Shown here piece by piece: positions 49,553-59,384 of a DNA stretch of 64,000 nt. Below the pieces are notes generated by a model. The model ran no database searches. It saw nothing but the letters and a program-made list of their open reading frames with translations, and had not been told where the DNA came from. Each line of letters begins with the position of its first letter. Positions within the stretch are counted from its first letter, which is position 1. The position numbers and the translations under genes were made by a program. The stretch is from contig NZ_CP023689.1 of the NCBI RefSeq assembly GCF_008704715.1, positions 7,192,001-7,256,000 of the forward strand. The letters are read 5' to 3'. The DNA comes from Streptomyces chartreusis (GTDB taxonomy: Bacteria; Actinomycetota; Actinomycetes; Streptomycetales; Streptomycetaceae).

Positions 49553-49576
49553 TTTGAACTGACTGGTCAGTGCAAA
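49553..49576. promoter_or_regulatory. TetR-type operator of the exporter operon
   Basis: ACTGAC-TG-GTCAGT (49558-49571) is a perfect six-base inverted repeat, extended by TTTG (49553-49556) and CAAA (49573-49576). It begins 15 bases before the ATPase start, over the predicted transcription start. A TetR gene closes the same operon, so autoregulation is expected. Confidence 0.7.
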
Positions 49577-49704
49577 AACTAGTCCGAACTTGCGATCGAA
49601 GCAAAACCGCAGGTCAGAACGGATTGTCAGTGCCATACCTCACGATGGGCACATACGGCATCCCGTATCGGGCATGCCGTCACACAGACGACAGGAGGTT
49701 CGTC

Positions 49705-50283
49705 ATGGCCAGCTACCACGCAGCCGCCGCCCGTCGGCGCCGCGCCACCGGCCCTGCCCCCTCACTGACCGGCCCGGCGAGCGACGTGCACCCCGTGCTC
49801 CGCCGGGCCACGGCCCCGCCCGCCGCCCTCGACCTGCTCGCCCAGGCCCGTGCCGGACTCGACGAGGCCGCCGTTCTGGAAACACCCAACGAGAGGTACG
49901 CGACCGCGCACCTCGCCGCCCTGCGCACCGCCGCCGCCGTACTGGCCGCGCGCGGGCGCCCGGAGCCCGCATCCAGGCGCCGGGCCCGCATCCGGAGCGC
50001 CTGGGAAGTGCTCCCCGAGATCGTGCCCGAACTCACGGAGTGGAGCGCCCTGTTCGCCTCGGGTGCCCGGCGCCGCGCCCGGGCCGAGGCCGGCATCCAG
50101 GGCGCGGCCAGCCGCCGGGACGCCGACGACCTCATACGCGACGTGGCGATGTTCCTGCGCCTCGTCGAGCGGATGCTGGTGCTCCAGCCGGTCCTGCCCC
50201 AGCCACGCACGGACGCGGACGCCGGCCCGGGAGAGCCTGGCGGCACGCAACGGGAGAGGGACGAGATGCCGGACGCGGGGTGA
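49705..50283 (+). CDS. SAV_6107-type HEPN-domain protein
   Basis: A 192-residue helical protein I place in the SAV_6107 HEPN family. An R-x4-H (ERYATAHL, R64 and H69) matches the catalytic signature of HEPN ribonucleases, although HEPN proteins without RNase activity exist. The N-terminus has a basic run (AARRRRATG) and the C-terminus is acidic/proline-rich. AGGAGG precedes ATG 49705. It is divergent from the exporter operon, sharing a 166-bp intergenic region. No nucleotidyltransferase or toxin-antitoxin partner lies beside it. Confidence 0.82.
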   Translation: MASYHAAAARRRRATGPAPSLTGPASDVHPVLRRATAPPAALDLLAQARAGLDEAAVLETPNERYATAHLAALRTAAAVLAARGRPEPASRRRARIRSAWEVLPEIVPELTEWSALFASGARRRARAEAGIQGAASRRDADDLIRDVAMFLRLVERMLVLQPVLPQPRTDADAGPGEPGGTQRERDEMPDAG

Positions 50284-50588
50284 GGGGAACCGGCTGACAG
50301 GGGACCCGGCTGACGGATTGAAGGCGGTCGGGGTGAGGGGGTCGGGTCGTGGAGGGGAGGGCGATCCAGCCGGTGGGGCGGAAGGGGCCCGGGTCACGGC
50401 CCTGCCGCGCGGCAGGTGTCCGCCGTGCGAGACGTACGGCGTCGCGCGGCACCGCGATGGCCGAGTGGGCTGCCGCAGGCAATAGGGTGGAGGGCGCCTG
50501 AAGCCTTCCCGCCCGTGACCCGGCCGGGGGAGGCAGCCCGCTCGCCCCGCCGTGCAGTCGGCGGTGCCCCGCCGAGGAGTCAATCGCC
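50284..50588. other. Intergenic region with a 16-base palindrome
   Basis: This 305-bp G-rich stretch holds no gene I can support. CCTGCCGCGCGGCAGG (50401-50416) is a perfect palindrome. A TAGGGT box near 50486 may be the -10 of the following methyltransferase gene. Confidence 0.5.
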
Positions 50589-51416
50589 GTGTCGGACCCG
50601 ATGCGCCCGCCCGTCTCCCACCAGCACCCTCAGACGGCGTCGCTGCGCTCCGACCCCCCTCGCCCCCGTGCCTCCCTGCGTACCGCCGTGGTCTGGGAGG
50701 TCCTCCAGGACGCCCTGGACCGCCGGGTGAAGGCCACGGGCCGCCAGGCGCTGGACGTCCTGGACGCCGGCGGCGGCAGCGGCAACTTCGCCGTGCCCCT
50801 GGCCCGCCTCGGCCACCGCGTCACCGTGGTCGACCCCAGCCCGAACGCGCTCTTCGCCCTGGAGCGCCGCGCCGCCGAGGCCGAGGTCGCCGACCGGGTG
50901 AAGGGCGTGCAGGGAGACGCCCACGGCCTGTTCGACGTGGCCGAGCGCGGCGGGTACGACGTCGTGCTGTGCCACGGCGTCCTGGAGTACGTCGACGACC
51001 CCGCCGAGGGCATCCGCAACGCGGTGGCCGCCCTGCGCTCCGAGGGCGTCCTCAGCCTGCTCGCCGCAGGTCTGGGCGGTGCCGTGCTGGCGCGTGCCCT
51101 CGCCGGGCACTTCAAGGAGGCCAAGCAGGCCCTTCAGGACCCGGACGGCCGCTGGGGCCAGGGTGACCCCATGCCGCGCCGTTTCACCGCCGAGCAGCTC
51201 ACCGAGCTCGTCGAGGGAGCCGGGCTCAGGGTCGGTGCCGTGCACGGTGTGCGGGTCTTCGCCGACCTGGTTCCCGGCGTGCTCGTGGACACCGAGCCGG
51301 GGGCGCTGGAAGCGCTGCTGAAGCTGGAGGAGGCGGCGGCCGAGCTGTCCGCCTTCCACTCGGTGGCCACCCAGCTCCATGTGCTGGGCGAGACGGGGGA
51401 GACCTCCGGGACCTGA
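50589..51416 (+). CDS. SAM-dependent class I methyltransferase
   Basis: A 275-residue methyltransferase. The SAM-binding motif I is LDVLDAGGGSGNFAVPLA (about residue 57), VTVVDPSPNALFAL follows as motif II, and DVVLCHGVLEYVDDPAEGIR is the motif IV/post-I block. SmtA/CmoM-like in outline, with an N-terminal extension (VSDPMRPPVSHQHPQT). GTG 50589 has GAGGAG nine bases upstream. Substrate unknown; RNA, small molecule and lipid targets are all possible. Confidence 0.88.
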   Translation: MSDPMRPPVSHQHPQTASLRSDPPRPRASLRTAVVWEVLQDALDRRVKATGRQALDVLDAGGGSGNFAVPLARLGHRVTVVDPSPNALFALERRAAEAEVADRVKGVQGDAHGLFDVAERGGYDVVLCHGVLEYVDDPAEGIRNAVAALRSEGVLSLLAAGLGGAVLARALAGHFKEAKQALQDPDGRWGQGDPMPRRFTAEQLTELVEGAGLRVGAVHGVRVFADLVPGVLVDTEPGALEALLKLEEAAAELSAFHSVATQLHVLGETGETSGT

Positions 51417-51514
51417 GCCGCCCACTGCGCCCGGACCCCCAGGGTGCGCCTTGATCAGGGACTTGGCTGCACATGGAGTACGCCACAGGCCCCCCGATCC
51501 AGCGCGCGGCGCCG

Positions 51515-51658
51515 TATGATCGAGGGAGACCGTTCCGGCATGACGGGTCGGCCGCTGGGGAATGAAGATCTCAGCGAGCCGGGGCGTCCATGCCGGAGCC
51601 CGGTTGGCCAATTGGCGTAGAGGGGCGGGTTTCACGGGGGCGATTCCCTGCCTATCCT
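51515..51658 (+). promoter_or_regulatory. Promoters and possible uORF before the DUF3040 gene
   Basis: TATGAT (51515-51520) and TATCCT (51653-51658, with TTTCAC 17 bp upstream) are two -10-like boxes. Between them an ATG at 51540 opens a 26-codon reading frame with GAGGGAG upstream, ending at 51620. The palindrome GCCAATTGGC is at 51607-51616. The uORF is unproven. Confidence 0.35.
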
Positions 51659-51707
51659 GAAGGGACCCCCCGGGTCGCCCCGGCGACTGCACGATGAGGA
51701 GGACTCC

Positions 51708-52100
51708 GTGCCGCTCTCGGAGCACGAGCAGCGAATGCTCGAGCAAATGGAGCGAGCGCTGTACGCCGAAGATCCCAAGTTCGCGACAGCGCTTGAGGGA
51801 AGCGGGCTGCGTACGTACACCCGGCGACGGGTCTACCAGGCGGTCGCGGGCTTCCTCGTAGGTATCGCGCTCCTCATGGCTGGAATGGTCGCCAAGCAGG
51901 TGTGGCTCAGCGTGGTGGGCTTCCTCGTCATGCTGGGCTGTGCGGTACTCGCGGTGACCGGCTGGCGCAAGGCCCCCAAGCCGGGCGAACAGCCCTCCGG
52001 CGGCCAGCAGGCCCGCCGTCAGCCACGCCAGAAGCGCTCCATGATGGACCGCATCGAACAGCGCTGGCAGCGCCGCCGTGACGAGCAGGGCGGCCATTAA
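51708..52100 (+). CDS. DUF3040 membrane protein
   Basis: A 130-residue protein of the actinobacterial DUF3040 family. LSEHEQRMLEQMERALYAEDPKFA is the family hallmark at the N-terminus. Two membrane helices occupy about residues 44-88, and a basic tail follows with Gln/Arg-rich DRIEQRWQRRRDEQ. Members lie near dcw genes in actinobacteria, and this one is about 6 kb from rsmH. GTG 51708 with GAGGAGG upstream. Function is unknown; an envelope or division-related role is a guess from location. Confidence 0.85.
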   Translation: MPLSEHEQRMLEQMERALYAEDPKFATALEGSGLRTYTRRRVYQAVAGFLVGIALLMAGMVAKQVWLSVVGFLVMLGCAVLAVTGWRKAPKPGEQPSGGQQARRQPRQKRSMMDRIEQRWQRRRDEQGGH

Positions 52101-52130
52101 TTCGAAGAGCTCCCCAACAGCTCCACGACA

Positions 52131-52175
52131 TACGTCAGGGGGGTGACCACCGACCGGTGGTCACCCCCTGACGTA
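52131..52175. terminator. Long bidirectional terminator
   Basis: TACGTCAGGGGGGTGACCACC (21 bases, 52131-52151) pairs with its partner (52156-52175) around a four-base loop with one bulged G, a stem of about 20 bp. It lies between the convergent DUF3040 and transglutaminase genes. Confidence 0.88.
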
Positions 52176-52259
52176 TGCCCTGTGACGGCCACCGCGGGCG
52201 AGGACGCGAGCCGGTTCGCCGGGCCCTCCGAGCCCGGCGAACCGCAACCGCAGTCGCCA

Positions 52260-54644
52260 CTACCCCTGTCGGCCGGACGTCGACGGCCTCCGCAGCGTCG
52301 GACGGGCCGCTGCCGCGCGGCGCTTGAAGGCGATCCACCAGTCCGATACCGCCCAGGCCACGCGCACGCTGGACCGGGGCAGCAGCAGGGCGCGCAGTTC
52401 GGCCGTCCAGGCCGCCCGGGACCGGAGGTCGGACCGCACCCGCCGGACGTCGTCCGCGAGACCCGCCGTCGAGTGGGGGACGGGGGCGTAGAGGACCTGC
52501 TCCACCGCGTCGGCCACCCGGTGGACCGAAGCCGCTGCCGGCGGGTCGAGGTGACCCAGACGGATGATGCGGGCGGCCGTCTTGCGGGGGGTCTGGGAGT
52601 CGTCCGGCGGAATGCCGAAGTCCCAGGCCGTGTCCGTCAGTTCCTGCCACACCGACAGGGTGTGCAGCGGGATGTCCGCCTCGGCGCGGCCGTGCGCCCC
52701 CAGCCGTACCGATCTCGTCCTCAGTCGCCACAGCATCGGAGCCGACGGGATCAGCAGTGCCGCGGCCCCGCCGAGCGCCCATGCCAGCAGGACGTACCAC
52801 TTCGGGCCGTCACCGCCGACGGCCACCGCGGCCTCCGGCGACTCGCTCGCGCACAGCTCCGGGTTCTGCCCCGCGCAGCTCTCGCTGGTCGACGGAGTGG
52901 CGGACGGGCCCGTGCTCGTCGACTGCGAGGGCCGCGCCACGTCCGGGAGCGTGGAGCCGGGCGTGTCCGCCTGGGTGTACGAGGGCACCGAGCCACGGGT
53001 CGGCGTCGGCTCGAAGCGGGTCCAGCCCACGCCCTCGAAGTACAGCTCGGGCCAGGCGTGCGCGTCCCTCAGCCCCACCGAGACGGAGCCGTCGCCCTGC
53101 GGGGTGCCGGGCGCGAAGCCCACCGCGACCCGGGCCGGTATGTCCAGCGAGCGGGCCATCGCCGCCATCGCGAAGGAGAAGTGGACGCAGAAGCCTTCCT
53201 TGTCCCGCAGGAAGCGGGCGATGGCCTCGGGACCGCTGCCGACCTTCACGTCGGTGTCGTACTGGAAGCCGCCCGTGATGGAGAAGTACTCCTGGAGCTT
53301 GACCGCCTGCTCGTAGTGGCTGGTCGCGCCGTCGGTGACCTCGCGCGCGGTCCGGCCGACCACGTCGGGCAGCGAATCCGGCAGCCTGGTGAACTCGCGC
53401 TTCAGCGCGGCCGGCGGCTCCGGGGCGCCCGCGAGCTGGTCCGCCGTCGGCTGCACGTCGAGGCTGCGCACGGTGTACGTCGCCCCGCGCGTGGTCTGGC
53501 GGCGGTCGCCGACGACCGTCATGCCCAGCGGCTCGTACCGCCAGTTGCCCCTGATGTCCACGGCGCTCGGCGGGTACGGCATCGGCAGCCAGTTCTGGGC
53601 GTACCAGTCGGCCGCCGAGACGGTCGTCTCCACTTCGGCGCGCTTGACGTCGGCGCCCAGGCCGAACGGGGTGGGGAACTTGTCCGGCACCGCCTCGATG
53701 CTGCGCTTGGACGGCTGCCAGGTGGTGCCGTCGAAGTCGTCCAGCGACACTATGCGCAGGTAGAGATTGGAGACGTCGGCCGAGTTGGTCTTCAGGGACA
53801 GGACCTCACGGTCCTCGTCCACGTTCAGGCTGTCGCGCAGTGACACCAGCGGGTTCACCGCGGATATCGTGCCGCCGTTCCCACTGCCGGAGCCCACGCC
53901 CGCGCCCGCGGCGTCCAGCAGGCCGCCGTTCATCGAGGGCAGCGCCAGCGGAACCGCGAGAGCGATGCCCAGCGCGACCACACCGATGCGCCGGCCGGTG
54001 CGGACCGGCGCCACCGCGCCGCTCGGCTCCCCGCCCGGCGTCCGCGGCGCCCCGCCGAAGACCCGGCCCCACTGCGAGAGCCGGTCGCGGCCCTCGGCCA
54101 GGAGCAGCATCAGATAGCCCATGGCGGCGACCAGGAACCACAGCCAGTCCGCGCCGCCGTCGGACAGCCCGGCAGCCACGGAGTACAGCGCCAGCAGGGG
54201 CAGCCCGGCCGGCGCGGCGCTGCGGAACGTCACCGCGAGGGTGTCCACCGCGAGCCCGATGATCAGGACGCCGCCGATGAGCATCAGCCGGATGCCGTCG
54301 GACAGCGGCGCCGGGATCGAGTACCGGCTGACGTCGTCCGCGCCGGACTGCAGCAGGTCGGCGAAGTGGGTGAAGGCCTCCGGTCCCGGGATCACTCCGG
54401 CGATCGCCTGCTGGTTGGCGAAGGTCAGGGTCAGCAGCATCAGCGCGACCAGGGCCTGCGCGGCCACCGTCAGCGGCCGGGCCAGCGGCACCCGCCGGGT
54501 CGCCATGCCCACGCCCGTCTGGATCGCGAGCAGGAAGATCGCCTGGAGCAGCCAGGTGACCGGAGAGACCAGCGGCAGCAGGGCGCACGAGGCCATCAGC
54601 GTGGCCGCCGCGGCGCACAGCGCCATCCGTGTCCGCCCGCTCAT
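52260..54644 (-). CDS. TgpA-type transmembrane transglutaminase-like protein
   Basis: A 794-residue protein. Five or six N-terminal helices (about 10-200) lead into an extracytoplasmic transglutaminase-core domain with catalytic Cys in EGFCVHFSFAMAAMARSL, His in DAHAWPELYFEG and GWTRFEPTP. A Ser/Thr/Pro-rich linker, another helix (about 620-640) and a cytoplasmic tail follow. This is the DUF3488/TgpA plan. ATG 54644 overlaps the DUF58 stop by four bases (ATGA). The MoxR-DUF58-transglutaminase set is a standard operon of unknown exact role, thought to act on envelope proteins. Confidence 0.92.
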   Translation of the reverse strand: MSGRTRMALCAAAATLMASCALLPLVSPVTWLLQAIFLLAIQTGVGMATRRVPLARPLTVAAQALVALMLLTLTFANQQAIAGVIPGPEAFTHFADLLQSGADDVSRYSIPAPLSDGIRLMLIGGVLIIGLAVDTLAVTFRSAAPAGLPLLALYSVAAGLSDGGADWLWFLVAAMGYLMLLLAEGRDRLSQWGRVFGGAPRTPGGEPSGAVAPVRTGRRIGVVALGIALAVPLALPSMNGGLLDAAGAGVGSGSGNGGTISAVNPLVSLRDSLNVDEDREVLSLKTNSADVSNLYLRIVSLDDFDGTTWQPSKRSIEAVPDKFPTPFGLGADVKRAEVETTVSAADWYAQNWLPMPYPPSAVDIRGNWRYEPLGMTVVGDRRQTTRGATYTVRSLDVQPTADQLAGAPEPPAALKREFTRLPDSLPDVVGRTAREVTDGATSHYEQAVKLQEYFSITGGFQYDTDVKVGSGPEAIARFLRDKEGFCVHFSFAMAAMARSLDIPARVAVGFAPGTPQGDGSVSVGLRDAHAWPELYFEGVGWTRFEPTPTRGSVPSYTQADTPGSTLPDVARPSQSTSTGPSATPSTSESCAGQNPELCASESPEAAVAVGGDGPKWYVLLAWALGGAAALLIPSAPMLWRLRTRSVRLGAHGRAEADIPLHTLSVWQELTDTAWDFGIPPDDSQTPRKTAARIIRLGHLDPPAAASVHRVADAVEQVLYAPVPHSTAGLADDVRRVRSDLRSRAAWTAELRALLLPRSSVRVAWAVSDWWIAFKRRAAAARPTLRRPSTSGRQG

Positions 54645-56010
54645 GCCGCTCCCCCCTCGCCCAGCACACCGCCGGTCGCCACGGCGTCCGTGCGCGCTCG
54701 GTCCGCCTGGCGCCACAGGTCGTTCAGCGAGGCGCCCCGCGGCACGCTCAGGGCCGTCCAGCCCGCCTCCCGCAGCATCCGCAGCCGCTCCTCGCCCCTG
54801 TCCAACGCGCCGGGCACATCGGTGGGTTCCCGCCCCCAGGTCCCGCTGTCCAGCACGAACGCCACCGCGCCCCCGCTGCGCTGACGCATCTTTGCGGCCA
54901 CCGTGGCCTGCTCCTCGTCCAGGTCGCCGAAGAAGGCGACCAGCAGCCCCTCGTTGCCGCCGCGCAGCAAGTCGTAGGCCCGCGACAGCCCCGTGCCGTC
55001 GGAGTGGTCGATCACCGCGAGGGTGTCCATCATCAGGCCCGCCGCGTCCGCCGACTCCTGGCTCGCGCCCGCGAACCCGTCGGCGCCCTCGCCGGGCACC
55101 GAGCTGCCGGTGTCGGTCAGCAGCCGGACGGAGAAGCCCCGCTCCAGCATGTGGACCAGCACGGACGCCGTGCCCGACACGGCCCACTCGAAGGCCGAGT
55201 CCGGGCCCGCGCCCTGGAAGGCCGGGCCACGGGTGTCCAGCAGCACGGTGCAGCGGGCGCGCTGCGGCTGCTCCTCGCGGCGCACCATCAGCTCGCCGTA
55301 GCGGGCGGTGGAGCGCCAGTGGACGCGGCGCAGGTCGTCGCCGTAGCGGTAACCGCGCGGGATCACGTCGTCCTCGCCGGCCAGCGCGAGCGAGCGCTGC
55401 CGGCCGTCGCCGTACCCCTTGGCCTCGCCGCTGAAGCGCACCGGCGGCAGCGGCTCCACGCGCGGGATGACGGTGAGGGTGTCGTACGTCGAGAAGGAGC
55501 GGGTCAGCTCGCACATCCCGAACGGGTCGCTCAGGCGCAGCTGCAACGGGCCCAGCGGATACCGGCCGCGCAGGTCGGAGCGGACCCGGTAGGACACCTC
55601 GCGGCGGCCGCCCGGCTCGACCCGGTCCAGCACGAAGCGGGGACGCGGGCCGAGGACGTAGGGCACCCGGTCCTGGAGCATGAGCAGGCCGGTGGGCAGC
55701 CGGGAGACGTTGTCCATGCGCAGGTGCACCCGGGCCTCGCTGCCTGCGGGCACGCGCGCGGGGGAGAGCCTGCGGCTGCCGGAGACGCGGTAGCGGGTGC
55801 GGTACAGCACCGTCGCGCAGACCAGCGGGAGCACCGAGAGCAGCAGTCCGACGCGCAGCAGGTCGCTCTGGCCGAGGACGTAGGCGCAGACGGCGGCGGC
55901 GACACCGGCCGCCAGGAAGGAGCGACCGCGCGTGGTCAGACCGGCCAGTGCCGTGCGGATCCCGCCCTTCTCGTCGCGGTCCGCCTCGGCCTGGCCCGTA
56001 CTGCCGGAGG

Positions 56011-56014
<4 letters not shown>
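54641..56014 (-). CDS. DUF58 (von Willebrand-like) protein
   Basis: A 457-residue protein. Two hydrophobic helices (about 30-70) precede a beta-rich domain and then the DUF58 region, with the metal-site-like GYRYGDDLRRVHWRSTAR segment and the VLLDTRG strand. DUF58 proteins pair with MoxR ATPases as chaperone-like modules. ATG 56014 overlaps the MoxR stop by four bases (ATGA), and its own stop overlaps the transglutaminase start, so three genes are coupled in sequence. Confidence 0.9.
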
Positions 56015-57054
<1,040 letters not shown>

Positions 57055-57370
57055 CCGGCCCTCCTCGGCCCGTTCTTTCCGGGCCGACGCGATGCGCGGA
57101 CCGGCCCACCCCTTGAACACGGACACCACGCGTGAAGTGTTCCGCGTGTTGCCACACCCGCATTCTTGCTGCCGTTACCGATTCGTGTCACTCGCCTGTG
57201 GACAACTGCCTGCGATATGTCGGGTCTTACGGCCTTTTGGGCACGCCCGAGCGCAAATTGACAGCGAAACGACAGGTGCCACGCATGGTCACGCGACTCC
57301 CGCGCAACGGTCACACGGAGTCCACCGCACGGCATCCGGGCCGACCGTCGCACGGAGCGCGCTCCGGCGG
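57055..57370. other. Intergenic region before moxR, with a DnaA-box-like site
   Basis: This 316-bp stretch between the carbonic anhydrase gene and the moxR operon holds no gene I can support. On the minus strand TTGTCCACA (57197-57205), the Streptomyces DnaA-box consensus, occurs once about 145 bp before the moxR start. It may be a chance match or a DnaA-regulated site. Confidence 0.5.
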
Positions 57371-57919
57371 TTACGCGGGGTCGATCTCGCGCAGCAGCCC
57401 CGTCTTCACGTCGAAGACAAAGCCCCGCACCTCGTCGGTGTGCAGCAGGAACGGCGAGGTGCGCACGCGCTGCATCGACTGCCGGACGTCCTGGTCGACG
57501 TCACGGAACGCCTCCACCGCCCAGGCCGGACGCTGGCCCACCTCGAGCTCCAGCTCGTTGCGGAAGTCCTCGGTGATGCTCTCCAGACCGCACCCGGTGT
57601 GGTGGATCAGGACGATGCTGCGGGTGCCGAGCTTGCGCTGGCTGATGGTGAGCGAGCGGATCACGTCGTCCGTGACCACGCCGCCCGCGTTGCGGATGGT
57701 GTGACAGTCGCCGAGCTCCAGACCCAGTGCGGCGTGCAGGTCGAGACGGGCGTCCATGCAGGCCACGACGGCGACGTGCAGGACGGGGCGGGCGTCCATG
57801 CCCGGGTCGGTGAAGGCGTCGGCGTAGCGCTCGTTCGCGTCGACGAGACGGTCGGTGACCGTGCCGCGGCGGTCTATCGCACTGTCGGGGCCGGTGGGAA
57901 CCGATGCAGAAGTCGTCAT
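57371..57919 (-). CDS. Beta-class carbonic anhydrase
   Basis: A 182-residue zinc enzyme interconverting carbon dioxide and bicarbonate. The beta-class ligands are visible: Cys-x-Asp-x-Arg in VACMDARLD, and His-x2-Cys in HHTGCGLES. The TIRNAGGVVTDDVIRSL segment is typical of the mycobacterial-like subfamily. ATG 57919 (MTTSASV) is chosen because TAACGT lies seven bases upstream; a further ATG two codons earlier would be almost on the -10 box. The mRNA is probably leaderless. Confidence 0.93.
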   Translation of the reverse strand: MTTSASVPTGPDSAIDRRGTVTDRLVDANERYADAFTDPGMDARPVLHVAVVACMDARLDLHAALGLELGDCHTIRNAGGVVTDDVIRSLTISQRKLGTRSIVLIHHTGCGLESITEDFRNELELEVGQRPAWAVEAFRDVDQDVRQSMQRVRTSPFLLHTDEVRGFVFDVKTGLLREIDPA

Positions 57920-58095
57920 ACCCATGACGTTACTGGTCACGTCCAGAGCGGTCCTGTTGTGAGAGGGGACAAAGAACGTCATCGAGGCTTGTTGTGAGCT
58001 AACCCACAAGGGTGGTGTGAGTGCCCCCATACGAGCCTTTTTCCCGGCCGTACGACTTCTGCCGAACCCGAAGCGGCGACGCGCAGGCCGGTTGA

Positions 58096-58123
58096 TTGAC
58101 CGTGCCACACGGTGGACTAAAGT
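58096..58123 (+). promoter_or_regulatory. rsmH (dcw cluster) promoter
   Basis: TTGACC (58096-58101) and TAAAGT (58118-58123) are separated by 16 bp, a good HrdB-type pair. The predicted transcript begins near 58130, giving a leader of about 220 nt before TTG 58350. Confidence 0.75.
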
Positions 58124-58272
58124 GACGCGGAGCGGGAGGCGTGACTCCCTGCTGGACTGTTTTTCCCGGAGACACCGGCGATTCTTCCGGAGATCTCCCC
58201 GCGTGCGCGGCGCGTACGTACGGCTCGGCCTCCTCCCGCTCCCGGTCGGCTGACGCTTCCGGCGCCCGTTCG

Positions 58273-58311
58273 CTGGGGGTCCCCCAGTCTGTCGGGGGAG
58301 GGTGGGGACCC
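58273..58311 (+). repeat. Alternative hairpins in the rsmH leader
   Basis: CTGGGGG-T-CCCCCAG (58273-58287) is a perfect palindrome. Part of it, GGGTCCCC (58277-58284), can instead pair with GGGGACCC (58304-58311). The two structures exclude each other. Similar GGGTCCCCC...GGGGGAGGGTGGG units are, from memory, dispersed in Streptomyces genomes. Confidence 0.6.
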
Positions 58312-58349
58312 GGCGGTGCGTACCGTCCCGCCGGATCTGAGAGGGCCCC

Positions 58350-59306
58350 TTGAGTTCCAGTCGACACGTCCCGGTGATGCTCCAGCGGTGCCTGGACCTG
58401 TTGGCCCCCGCCCTGCAGCGGCCGGGAGCGGTCGTCGTCGACTGCACGCTCGGGCTCGGCGGCCACAGCGAGGCCCTTCTGACGCAGTTCCCCGAGGCCC
58501 GGCTCGTCGCCCTCGACCGCGACAAGGAGGCGCTGCGCCTGTCCGGCGAGCGGCTCGCCCCGTACGGCGAGCGCGCCACCCTCGTGCACGCCGTCTACGA
58601 CGAGCTCCCGGACGTCCTGGCCAGGCTCGGCATCGCGCGCGTGCAGGGCGTCCTGTTCGACCTCGGCGTCTCCTCCATGCAGCTGGACGAGGCCGACCGC
58701 GGCTTCGCCTACGCCCAGGACGCGCCCCTCGACATGCGCATGGACCAGACGACCGGCATCAGCGCCGCGGAGGTCCTCAACACCTACCCGCCCGGCGAGC
58801 TCGTCCGGATCCTGCGCGCCTACGGCGAGGAGAAGCAGGCCAAGCGGATCGTGGCCGCCGTCGTGCGCGAGCGCGCCAAGGAGCCGTTCAGCAACAGCGC
58901 CCGGCTCGTGGAGCTGATCCGGGACGCGCTGCCGCAGGCCGCCAAGCGCACCGGCGGCAACCCGGCCAAGCGGACCTTCCAGGCGCTGCGCATCGAGGTC
59001 AACGGCGAGCTCTCCGTCCTGGAGCGGGCGATCCCGGGCGCCGTGGCGGCCCTCGCCGTCGGCGGGCGGATCGCGGTGCTGTCGTACCACTCGCTGGAGG
59101 ACCGCCTGGTCAAGCAGGTGTTCGCGGCCGGCGCCGCCAACACCGCCCCGCCCGGGCTGCCCGTCGTCCCCGAGCAGTACCAGCCCCGGCTCAAGCTGCT
59201 GACGCGCGGTGCCGAACTTCCCACCGAGGAAGAGATCGCCGAGAACCGGCGCGCGGCACCGGCGCGGCTGCGCGGGGCCGAGCGCATCAGGGAGTCCATC
59301 GAATGA
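58350..59306 (+). CDS. rsmH: 16S rRNA m4C1402 methyltransferase RsmH (MraW)
   Basis: A 318-residue SAM-dependent enzyme methylating N4 of C1402 in 16S rRNA, and the first gene of the dcw cluster here. Motifs are VDCTLGLGGHSEALL (SAM site), LFDLGVSSMQLDEADRGFAY, LDMRMD, and YHSLEDRLVKQVF. The TTG 58350 start has GAGAGGG upstream. A strong promoter and structured leader precede it. ftsL follows 78 bp later. There is no mraZ gene in front. Confidence 0.96.
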   Translation: MSSSRHVPVMLQRCLDLLAPALQRPGAVVVDCTLGLGGHSEALLTQFPEARLVALDRDKEALRLSGERLAPYGERATLVHAVYDELPDVLARLGIARVQGVLFDLGVSSMQLDEADRGFAYAQDAPLDMRMDQTTGISAAEVLNTYPPGELVRILRAYGEEKQAKRIVAAVVRERAKEPFSNSARLVELIRDALPQAAKRTGGNPAKRTFQALRIEVNGELSVLERAIPGAVAALAVGGRIAVLSYHSLEDRLVKQVFAAGAANTAPPGLPVVPEQYQPRLKLLTRGAELPTEEEIAENRRAAPARLRGAERIRESIE

Positions 59307-59384
59307 AGGCCGTGAGGCAGGGGCGGGAGTCCGGGTCCACGACGCGAACGCGTCGGTCGGAGAACCGGACCCGGGGGAGGGCGA

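Larger units (their letters stand above)
57920..58349. other. Divergent region and rsmH leader
   Basis: This 430-bp region holds no protein gene I can support. It carries the rsmH promoter (58096-58123) and a roughly 220-base leader with a palindrome and alternate hairpins at 58273-58311. The short reading frames here overlap these elements and look spurious. Confidence 0.6.

Noticed and set aside
50430..50500. tRNA-like GGCCGAGTGG stretch
   Set aside because: No cloverleaf, anticodon arm or T-loop could be formed; it is GC-rich promoter sequence.
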